From positions 1 through 5,380 of the forward strand of contig CAKSRS010000090.1 in assembly GCA_934487205.1 (NCBI GenBank): a stretch of 5,380 nt of DNA, in the 5' to 3' direction. The position numbers and the translations under genes were made by a program. Under the pieces are notes generated by a model. It was not told the origin of the DNA and ran no database searches. It saw nothing but the letters and a program-made list of their open reading frames with translations. This stretch comes from an uncultured Clostridia bacterium. GTDB lineage: Bacteria > Bacillota > Clostridia > UBA1381. Shown piece by piece: positions 1 through 5,380 of this stretch (its first letter is position 1; every line of letters begins with the position of its first letter).

Positions 1-63
1 ACGGTGAAGGAAAAATTAGGAGTGGAAATGAAAACGGAAGTTAAAATGCTGGGGGATTTTTAA
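1..63 (+). CDS. murB: UDP-N-acetylenolpyruvoylglucosamine reductase, C-terminal end (partial)
   Basis: Only the last 20 codons and the TAA stop lie in the window. The reading frame starting at base 1 ends with TVKEKLGVEMKTEVKMLGDF. This resembles the usual MurB C-terminus, where a helix carrying V-x-E-K-x-G-V is followed by a strand of the form L-x-x-E-V-K-x-x-G. MurB is the cytoplasmic flavoenzyme that uses NADPH to reduce UDP-GlcNAc-enolpyruvate to UDP-MurNAc, the second step of peptidoglycan precursor synthesis. The catalytic and FAD-binding parts are outside the window, so function rests on this short tail and on context: murB commonly sits just before rapZ in Clostridia. The stop codon touches the rapZ start with no gap, which suggests translational coupling. 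Identity is likely but not proven by 20 residues. Confidence 0.75.
   Translation, partial: TVKEKLGVEMKTEVKMLGDF
51..56 (+). promoter_or_regulatory. Ribosome binding site of rapZ
   Basis: GGGGGA lies 7 bases before the ATG at 64 and inside the last codons of the murB-like gene. It can pair with the 16S rRNA tail only with a G-U wobble, so it is weaker than the sites before whiA and dnaE. Re-initiation by ribosomes finishing the upstream gene probably contributes. Confidence 0.5.
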
Positions 64-918
64 ATGCAGTTTACTATAGTTACCGGCTTGTCGGGAGCGG
101 GCAAGACTCAGGTTATAAGATTTTTGGAGGACGCGGGATTTTTCTGTATAGATAATCTGCCGCCGGTAATAATTCCGCAATTGGCGGAAATGTTTATTTC
201 TATAAACGGAAAATACGATAAAGTTGCCTTTGTTATCGATTCGCGCGTCGGCGATATGATAGGCGAACTTTTAAAGAACCTTAATATATTGAAGGAAAAC
301 GGCTATGATTATAAGCTGCTTTTTGTTAATGCAAGCGATGAGGTGCTGGTAAAGCGCTATAAGGAGACGCGCCGTGCGCACCCGATTCCGAGTAAGCTCG
401 GTCTTTTGGACAGTATTAAAAAAGAGAGAAAAATGCTTGAAAAAATATATAATGAGGCGGACGCCGTGGTGGACACGTCGCATTATACGCTGGCACAGCT
501 TTCTAAGGCGCTGCGCAAAATTTATTTTGAGGGCAAGGATACGGAAATTGCGATAAATATAATGTCGTTCGGATTTAAGTACGGTATTCCGCTTGACGCC
601 GACCTTGTTTTTGATGTACGCTGTTTTGCGAACCCGTATTATGTGGACGAGCTCAAGGATAAAACGGGGAACGATAAAGAGGTTCAGGACTATGTAATGT
701 CGACGAGTGCCGCGGCGGAGTTTATGGACAAGCTGTGCGATATGATTAAATTTTTAATCCCGCTGTATATTGAGGAGGGCAAAACGTCACTTACGATTTG
801 CATCGGGTGTACGGGCGGAAAACACCGCAGCGTAACTATGGCAAACAGGCTTGCCGACGTGCTTTCGGAGCATGAAGCGAATGTCATTCACCGCGATATT
901 TTAAGAGGTAAGGCATAA
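64..918 (+). CDS. rapZ: RapZ/YvcJ family nucleotide-binding protein (RNase adapter family)
   Basis: This is a 284-residue cytoplasmic protein, normal for the family. The N-terminal P-loop domain has Walker A GLSGAGKT at residues 8-15, a Walker B-like strand AFVIDSR at 55-61, and the family motif RYKETRRAHP at 98-107. The C-terminal domain carries the conserved blocks MSFGFKYGIP (167-176), FDVRCFANPYY (183-193), GCTGGKHRSV (248-257) and HRDI (276-279). In Escherichia coli, RapZ guides RNase E to the small RNA GlmZ and senses glucosamine-6-phosphate. The Bacillus subtilis relative YvcJ hydrolyses nucleotides and affects competence. GlmZ is not known in Firmicutes, so the target here is unknown. 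The ATG follows the upstream stop directly, and the Walker motif falls at the usual distance from it. The stop overlaps the whiA start by one base. A link to amino-sugar metabolism is inferred from MurB next door. Confidence 0.95.
   Translation: MQFTIVTGLSGAGKTQVIRFLEDAGFFCIDNLPPVIIPQLAEMFISINGKYDKVAFVIDSRVGDMIGELLKNLNILKENGYDYKLLFVNASDEVLVKRYKETRRAHPIPSKLGLLDSIKKERKMLEKIYNEADAVVDTSHYTLAQLSKALRKIYFEGKDTEIAINIMSFGFKYGIPLDADLVFDVRCFANPYYVDELKDKTGNDKEVQDYVMSTSAAAEFMDKLCDMIKFLIPLYIEEGKTSLTICIGCTGGKHRSVTMANRLADVLSEHEANVIHRDILRGKA
904..908 (+). promoter_or_regulatory. Ribosome binding site of whiA
   Basis: AGAGG sits 9 bases before the ATG at 918, inside the last codons of rapZ. Together with the TAATG stop-start overlap it supports coupled translation of rapZ and whiA and fixes the whiA start. 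Confidence 0.6.
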
Positions 919-1790
919 TGTCGTTTACGCAGAATATTAAGGCGCAGCTTGCACGCACGGAAAACAACTGTGATTTTTGCGATATCGCGGAACTTTCGTC
1001 GATAGTGAAATTATGCACGAGTTATACCGGCGGAAAAATAGTAATTTCCACGGAAAATGAAGATGTGGCGGACAGAATACAAATTCTTTTTGAACGCGTT
1101 TTTTCGCGGCGCATTGAATATATAAACAGAAACGGGATATTCAGATTTTATCCCGAATTGGACTTTTTCATGAGCGAGGCGGCGCAGCGGCTGCTGCTGT
1201 TTAATGCGGGTAAGGCGGAGATAACGCCGCTTGACTGCTGCCGCGGAGCATATGTGCGCGGAGCATTTTTGGGGGGCGGCTCGGTGAGCGACCCGAAGGT
1301 ACGCTATCACATGGAATTTGACGCAAAACATGAAACGTACGCCGTTCAGCTCACCGAAATTCTGTCCGAAATGGGAATTAATTCGAAGATAACCGAGCGC
1401 AAACGGCATTATATAGTTTATATCAAGGAGTATGAATCCATCGCGGATATTTTAGGTACAATCGGCGCTGTGGGAGCGGCGATGGAGCTTTATAATATTT
1501 CCATAGAAAAAGATATCCGCAACGCGGTAAACCGTCAGGCGAACTGCGAGATTGCAAATATAGAAAAAATCACAAAAACCGCGTCTCTGCAAATTGACGC
1601 AATCCGCAAAATCGAAAAGCATATGCCGCTTTCCGAACTTCCGGAAACATTGTCGGAGATTGCAAGGCTGAGGGTAAAATACCCCGAGGAAAGTCTTAAA
1701 GAGCTGGGCGAGAGGTTGACGCCGCCTTTGGGGAAATCGGGGGTAAACCACCGTCTTAAGCGGATAACGGAGATAGCGGAAAACTTGTAA
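918..1790 (+). CDS. whiA: DNA-binding protein WhiA
   Basis: This 290-residue protein is slightly shorter than the roughly 310 residues usual for WhiA, but all expected parts are present. The N-terminus MSFTQNIKAQLAR matches the family opening. A degenerate LAGLIDADG homing-endonuclease fold follows, with RGAFLGGGSVSDPK at residues 114-127 and YHMEF at 130-134. The second half of the fold spans about 141-190. A linker with RNAVNRQANCEIANIEKI (201-218) leads to a C-terminal helix-turn-helix region at about 241-284, including LKELGERL (260-267) and SGVNHRLKRI (274-283). Nuclease activity is not expected in this family. In Streptomyces WhiA is a transcription regulator of sporulation septation; in Bacillus subtilis it influences division and chromosome segregation. 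The ATG shares one base with the rapZ stop, and dnaE follows after 13 bases. The yvcK gene, often found just upstream of whiA, is missing here. Confidence 0.96.
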   Translation: MSFTQNIKAQLARTENNCDFCDIAELSSIVKLCTSYTGGKIVISTENEDVADRIQILFERVFSRRIEYINRNGIFRFYPELDFFMSEAAQRLLLFNAGKAEITPLDCCRGAYVRGAFLGGGSVSDPKVRYHMEFDAKHETYAVQLTEILSEMGINSKITERKRHYIVYIKEYESIADILGTIGAVGAAMELYNISIEKDIRNAVNRQANCEIANIEKITKTASLQIDAIRKIEKHMPLSELPETLSEIARLRVKYPEESLKELGERLTPPLGKSGVNHRLKRITEIAENL

Positions 1791-1795
1791 GGAGG
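1788..1795 (+). promoter_or_regulatory. Strong ribosome binding site of dnaE
   Basis: TAAGGAGG overlaps the whiA stop codon, with the last G 8 bases before the GTG at 1804. It is a near-perfect Shine-Dalgarno match and the strongest in the window. It decides the GTG start: a TAG in the same frame at 1798-1800 rules out any longer protein, and the next in-frame ATG (residue 33) would remove the HLHTH metal-binding motif. Confidence 0.85.
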
Positions 1796-1803
1796 CGTAG
1801 CCT

Positions 1804-4800
1804 GTGAGATTTACACATTTACATACACATACCGAATTCAGCTTGCTGGACGGCGCGTCAAGCGTGAAAAAGATAATTTCACGCGTGAAGGAACTCGGCA
1901 TGGACAGCTGCGCCATTACCGACCACGGAGTTATGTACGGCGTGGTGGATTTTTATAAAGAGGCGAAAGAACAGGGGATAAAGCCTGTTATCGGGTGCGA
2001 AGTCTATGTTGCACCGCGGAGCCGTTTTGATAAAGTGTATGAGTATGACTCAAAGTACAGCCATTTGATTTTGCTGTGCGAAAATTATGAGGGTTATAAA
2101 AACCTGTCATATATAGTAACGAAGGGTTTTACCGAAGGCTTTTATTATAAGCCGAGGATAGATTTCGAACTTTTGTCGCAGCATCATGAGGGACTTATCG
2201 CGCTGTCGGCGTGTCTTGCAGGGGAAATTCCGAAGGCGCTGTCGGCGGACGATTATGACGGTGCGAAGGCTATAGGCGAGAAATATGTAAAACTGTTCGG
2301 AAAGGACAATTATTTTATTGAGCTGCAAGATCATTCCATAGCCGAGCAAAAACGAATAAATCCGCTTTTGGTAAAGCTGGCGAAGGAGCTTGGCGTGGGA
2401 CTTGTCGCAACGAACGATATTCATTATGCGAATAAAGAGGACGCAAAATATCAGGACGTTCTGATGTGCATACAAATGCAGAAAACCGTCGATGATGAGG
2501 ACAGAATGAAGTTTGAGACGGAGGAGTTTTACGTAAAATCGCCGGAGGAAATGGCGGAACTGTTCCCGTATGCGCCGGAGGCGATTGAAAACACCGCCAA
2601 AATTGCCGACCGATGCAATATGGAGTTTGATTTTAACACAAGGCATTTGCCCAGTTATGATGTTCCGGACGGAAAAACGGCGTGGGAGTATCTGAATGAA
2701 TTATGTCGCAGCGGATTGAAAAAGCGGTATGATAATGTTACGGAGGAACTTAAAAATCGGCTCAGTTATGAACTTTCGGTAATAAAAAACATGGGATTTG
2801 TGGACTATTTCCTCATAGTGTGGGATTTTATCCACTATGCAAAAAGCCACGGCGTGGGCGTCGGTCCGGGCAGAGGAAGCGCGGCGGGAAGTATCGTCAG
2901 CTATACTCTTGAAATAACCGATGTTGACCCGATAAAATACAATTTGATTTTTGAGAGATTTTTAAATCCCGAGCGTGTGTCCATGCCGGATATCGACGTA
3001 GACTTTGCGCCGGAAGGACGGCAGAAAGTTATAGATTACGTTGTGCGGAAGTACGGCGAAGATAATGTTGCGCAGATTATCACGTTCGGTACAATGAAGG
3101 CAAAACTTGCCATACGCGATGTAGGAAGGGCGCTGAATATATCATATGCCGAAACCGATAAGGTGGCAAAGCTTGTGCCGAACGATTTGAATATCACAAT
3201 CGACCGTGCGCTGGAAGTATCAAAGGAACTTGACGGGATGTATCACAGCGATGCGAAAATCAAGCGTCTTATCGACACGTCGCGCGCGCTGGAGGGATTG
3301 GCGCGCCATTCGGGAACGCATGCGGCGGGCGTGGTTATATGTAAAGAGCCTATCGTAAACTATATGCCGCTTCAGACAAATGATGATGTTTTGACAACGC
3401 AGTTTGTAAAAGATACCGTTGAAGGTCTGGGACTTTTAAAAATGGACTTTTTGGGACTGCGCAACCTTACGGTAATCAATAACGCGGTTGATATTATTGA
3501 AAAAACGCGCGGCGTACGGCTTGATATGTCGAAACTCGACTATGACATAAAAGAAGTTTACGATATGATTTCAACGGGCAATACCGACGGCGTTTTTCAG
3601 ATAGAAAGCGCGGGCATGAAATCGTTTATGCAGGAACTGAAACCGAACTGCCTTGAAGATATCATAGCGGGAATTGCGCTTTATCGTCCGGGACCGATGG
3701 ATTCGATTCCGAGGTATATTTATAATAAAAATCACCCTGATGAGGTAAAATATAAACATCCGATTCTTTCAAAAATACTTGACGTAACATACGGCTGTAT
3801 CGTGTATCAGGAGCAGGTGCTTGAAATCGTGCGGCAGATGGCGGGGTATTCACTCGGCAGCGCCGATATGCTGCGCCGTGTGATTTCCAAAAAAAAGGCG
3901 GATAAAATGGCGGTTGAACGTCAGAACTTCATATACGGCAAGCAGGACGAAAACGGCAATACAATAATTGACGGCTGTATCCGCCGCGGGATTGACGAAA
4001 AAATCGCGATAGATATTTTTGATGAAATAAACGAATTTGCGAACTATGCGTTTAACAAATCGCATGCCGCGGCGTACGCGTTTGTTACGTATCAAACGGC
4101 GTATTTAAAAACTTTTTATCCCGTGGAATATATGGCGTCGCTGATTTCCAGCATAGAAGATACCGATAAAATCAATGCGTATCTCATGAATTGTAAATCG
4201 CTGGGTATATCCAAACTGCCGCCGGATATTAATAAAAGCGGGGACAGCTTTACCGTTGAGGGTATGGGAATACGTTTCGGACTCACGGCGGTGAAAAATG
4301 TCGGCAAAAGTTTTATAGCCGGCGTTGTGGAGGAAAGAAACCGCGGGGGCGAGTTTAAAGACTTTGCTGATTTTGCAAGCCGCATGGCGGATAAGGATAT
4401 AAATAAGCGCGCTGTTGAAGGACTTATAAAGTGCGGTGCATTTGACTCTTTGGGGGCGAAACGGTCGCAACTTTTGACGGTGTTTGAAAGCGTTCTGGAC
4501 GGCGAGGCGGCGGCAAGGAAAAATAATGTTGCCGGTCAGATGTCGCTCTTTGGCGATACTGCGGCGGAGGAAGTGAGCTTTGAGCTGCCGCCGATGGAGG
4601 AATATCCGAAAGCAAAATTGCTTGCTCTTGAAAAAGAAAGCTGCGGCATGTATTTTTCCGGACACCCCATGGAAGAATATGCACAAAAGGCAGCAAAACT
4701 TACAAAGGTTAATATCGGCGAAATTTTGTCATCATTCGAGCATACCGAGGACGGTGTGCAAAACGGAGCGGTTAAGGATAATGACAGCGTAAAAATCTGC

Positions 4801-5316
4801 GGAATTATTACAAACCGCAAGAACAAGACAACAAAAACCAATTCACAGATGGCGTTTCTGCAGCTTGAGGATATGTACGGCGGAATGGAAGTTATAGTAT
4901 TTCCGAAAACGCTGACTTCATATAACGGCGTTCTTGCCGAAGGGAATATAGTCGTTTTGGAAGGGCGAGTCAGTGCACGTGAGGACGAAGAACCGAAAAT
5001 TTTGTGCGAAAAGGCGGCGCTTTTGGACGATGTCACGCCGGCGGACAATCCTCCGGGCGAAAAAAAGGAAAACATCGCGGAGCTTATAAATGGCAAGCGT
5101 GTGCTTTATATTAAAATGGGCACGTATGACGATATTGTGCTCAAAACGGCGGTGAATGTGCTTAAAACGGCGAGGGGCGAAACGCCGGTGTGCTTTTTCG
5201 CGGCGGACACGAAAAAGAGAATATATGCCCCGCATGACTGTTGGATTGATGAAAACAGCCATGTTGTGGACGATCTTTTTGGTATCTTTGGCGAAAATAA
5301 TGTAAAATTTGGATAA
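1804..5316 (+). CDS. dnaE: DNA polymerase III subunit alpha (DnaE type)
   Basis: This 1170-residue C-family polymerase has normal DnaE length and no PolC-like exonuclease insert. The N-terminal PHP domain (about 3-210) has HLHTH (5-9), TDHG (39-42), CEVY (65-68), SACLAG (135-140) and NDIH (204-207). The palm has GPGRGSAAGS (354-363) and PDIDVDF (395-401). Asp396, Asp398 and Asp548 (in KMDFLGLRNL) are the likely catalytic acids, equivalent to Escherichia coli Asp401, Asp403 and Asp555. Conserved finger blocks are RHSGTHAAGVV (501-511), ALYRPGPMDS (625-634), YQEQVLEIVRQMAGYS (668-683) and FNKSHAAAYAF (750-760). A helix-hairpin-helix region lies near 805-885, the clamp-binding peptide QMSLF at 912-916, and an OB fold at about 996-1037. 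Residues 1090-1170 form a small tail domain. It copies DNA in the replisome. Clostridia usually also have PolC, so it may share the work. The start codon is GTG. The DnaE1 or DnaE3 subtype is not settled here. Confidence 0.97.
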   Translation: MRFTHLHTHTEFSLLDGASSVKKIISRVKELGMDSCAITDHGVMYGVVDFYKEAKEQGIKPVIGCEVYVAPRSRFDKVYEYDSKYSHLILLCENYEGYKNLSYIVTKGFTEGFYYKPRIDFELLSQHHEGLIALSACLAGEIPKALSADDYDGAKAIGEKYVKLFGKDNYFIELQDHSIAEQKRINPLLVKLAKELGVGLVATNDIHYANKEDAKYQDVLMCIQMQKTVDDEDRMKFETEEFYVKSPEEMAELFPYAPEAIENTAKIADRCNMEFDFNTRHLPSYDVPDGKTAWEYLNELCRSGLKKRYDNVTEELKNRLSYELSVIKNMGFVDYFLIVWDFIHYAKSHGVGVGPGRGSAAGSIVSYTLEITDVDPIKYNLIFERFLNPERVSMPDIDVDFAPEGRQKVIDYVVRKYGEDNVAQIITFGTMKAKLAIRDVGRALNISYAETDKVAKLVPNDLNITIDRALEVSKELDGMYHSDAKIKRLIDTSRALEGLARHSGTHAAGVVICKEPIVNYMPLQTNDDVLTTQFVKDTVEGLGLLKMDFLGLRNLTVINNAVDIIEKTRGVRLDMSKLDYDIKEVYDMISTGNTDGVFQIESAGMKSFMQELKPNCLEDIIAGIALYRPGPMDSIPRYIYNKNHPDEVKYKHPILSKILDVTYGCIVYQEQVLEIVRQMAGYSLGSADMLRRVISKKKADKMAVERQNFIYGKQDENGNTIIDGCIRRGIDEKIAIDIFDEINEFANYAFNKSHAAAYAFVTYQTAYLKTFYPVEYMASLISSIEDTDKINAYLMNCKSLGISKLPPDINKSGDSFTVEGMGIRFGLTAVKNVGKSFIAGVVEERNRGGEFKDFADFASRMADKDINKRAVEGLIKCGAFDSLGAKRSQLLTVFESVLDGEAAARKNNVAGQMSLFGDTAAEEVSFELPPMEEYPKAKLLALEKESCGMYFSGHPMEEYAQKAAKLTKVNIGEILSSFEHTEDGVQNGAVKDNDSVKICGIITNRKNKTTKTNSQMAFLQLEDMYGGMEVIVFPKTLTSYNGVLAEGNIVVLEGRVSAREDEEPKILCEKAALLDDVTPADNPPGEKKENIAELINGKRVLYIKMGTYDDIVLKTAVNVLKTARGETPVCFFAADTKKRIYAPHDCWIDENSHVVDDLFGIFGENNVKFG
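4537..4551 (+). other. Beta-clamp binding motif of DnaE (QMSLF)
   Basis: The codons for residues 912-916 read Gln-Met-Ser-Leu-Phe, followed by Gly. This fits the known bacterial clamp-binding consensus QL(S/D)LF and lies between the helix-hairpin-helix region and the OB fold, the position of the internal clamp motif in other DnaE proteins. It implies that this polymerase is tethered to the sliding clamp DnaN. The surrounding residues 895-935 are low in conserved features and look like a flexible linker. Confidence 0.8.
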
Positions 5317-5331
5317 AAATTAAAAAATATA

Positions 5332-5360
5332 TTGAAATTTTGCGGAAAATGAGGTAAAAT
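5332..5360 (+). promoter_or_regulatory. Housekeeping sigma-A type promoter for the next gene
   Basis: The -35 box TTGAAA (5332-5337) and -10 box TAAAAT (5355-5360) are separated by exactly 17 bases and each differs from consensus by one base. The upstream stretch 5313-5331 is almost pure A and T and could act as an UP element. Transcription would start near 5367-5369. It lies just after the dnaE stop in the only sizeable non-coding strip of the window, so the downstream gene likely has its own transcription start. No operator repeat is visible. Confidence 0.75.
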
Positions 5361-5370
5361 ACTGTTTTGT

Positions 5371-5377
5371 AGAGGAG
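5371..5377 (+). promoter_or_regulatory. Ribosome binding site of a gene beginning beyond the right edge
   Basis: AGAGGAG is a good Shine-Dalgarno sequence. The TTG at 5378-5380 is too close to be the start, so the true start codon should lie about 5 to 9 bases after position 5377, outside the window. In several Clostridia the gene after dnaE is pfkA (6-phosphofructokinase), but nothing in this window shows which gene it is. Confidence 0.6.
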
Positions 5378-5380
5378 TTG

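Noticed and set aside
18..30. AGGAG followed by ATG at 28 as a start of a small gene
   Set aside because: The frame is that of the murB-like tail and stops after 11 codons; the residues match the MurB C-terminus, so this is internal coding sequence.
374..556. A 60-codon plus-strand frame inside rapZ, and a similar 70-codon one at 4580-4792 inside dnaE
   Set aside because: Both are out-of-frame shadows of conserved parts of real genes; the products are rich in Arg, Lys and Trp or Cys without domain features.
1029..1400. WhiA LAGLIDADG fold as a sign of a homing endonuclease or mobile intron
   Set aside because: The fold is a standard, degenerate part of every WhiA protein. The catalytic acid pattern is not kept, and the gene sits in its normal neighbourhood.
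1452..1916. Long minus-strand open frames, such as 1452-1916, 2107-2646, 4105-4686 and 4536-5096
   Set aside because: They lie opposite well-supported genes, resemble no known family, have compositions expected from reverse-complemented coding DNA, and I see no convincing ribosome sites for them.
3391..3419. TTGACA at 3391-3396 as a promoter within dnaE
   Set aside because: The -35 match is perfect, but at 17 bases the -10 position reads TACCGT, a poor match, and the site encodes conserved polymerase residues.
5337..5350. ATTTT-GCGG-AAAAT hairpin after dnaE as a terminator
   Set aside because: The stem is five A-T pairs only, has no T tract after it, and falls within the promoter spacer.
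1..5380. A previously undescribed system, mobile element, CRISPR array, tRNA or riboswitch
   Set aside because: Nearly every base is part of a recognised housekeeping gene. No direct repeats, terminal inverted repeats, RNA gene signatures or shifts in base composition were seen by eye.

Overview
The window is a tightly packed, all plus-strand, four-gene stretch of a bacterial chromosome. In order it holds the 3' end of a gene whose tail resembles murB, then complete rapZ (yvcJ), whiA and dnaE, then a short intergenic strip with a good housekeeping-type promoter that faces the right edge. Gene content and order (murB, rapZ, whiA, dnaE) are typical of Firmicutes, and specifically of Clostridia, where whiA lies next to the replicative polymerase gene. 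AT-rich spacers, strong AGGAGG-like ribosome binding sites and moderate-GC coding DNA with many AT-ending codons fit an anaerobic, possibly gut-associated clostridial lineage. Genus cannot be told from the sequence.

Layout: 1-63 is the last 20 codons and stop of the MurB-like protein. 64-918 is RapZ, starting directly after that stop. 918-1790 is WhiA, whose ATG shares one base with the rapZ stop. 1804-5316 is the alpha subunit of DNA polymerase III, starting with GTG 13 bases after whiA, with a TAAGGAGG sequence that overlaps the whiA stop. 5317-5380 is AT-rich and contains TTGAAA-17-TAAAAT and a Shine-Dalgarno sequence for a gene that begins beyond the window. Coding density is close to 100 percent and I see no internal terminator, so the genes are most likely one operon.

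The genes link three processes: peptidoglycan precursor synthesis (MurB), a nucleotide-binding regulator tied in other bacteria to amino-sugar supply (RapZ), a DNA-binding regulator of division and chromosome segregation (WhiA), and DNA synthesis (DnaE). This is a known conserved neighbourhood, and I found no convincing sign of a new system, mobile element, CRISPR array or RNA gene. The points most worth a second look are the absence of yvcK between rapZ and whiA, the apparently complete metal-binding PHP site of DnaE, a dnaX-type A-AAA-AAG sequence in the correct phase in dnaE with a -1 stop three codons on, and the short-leader promoter at the right edge.
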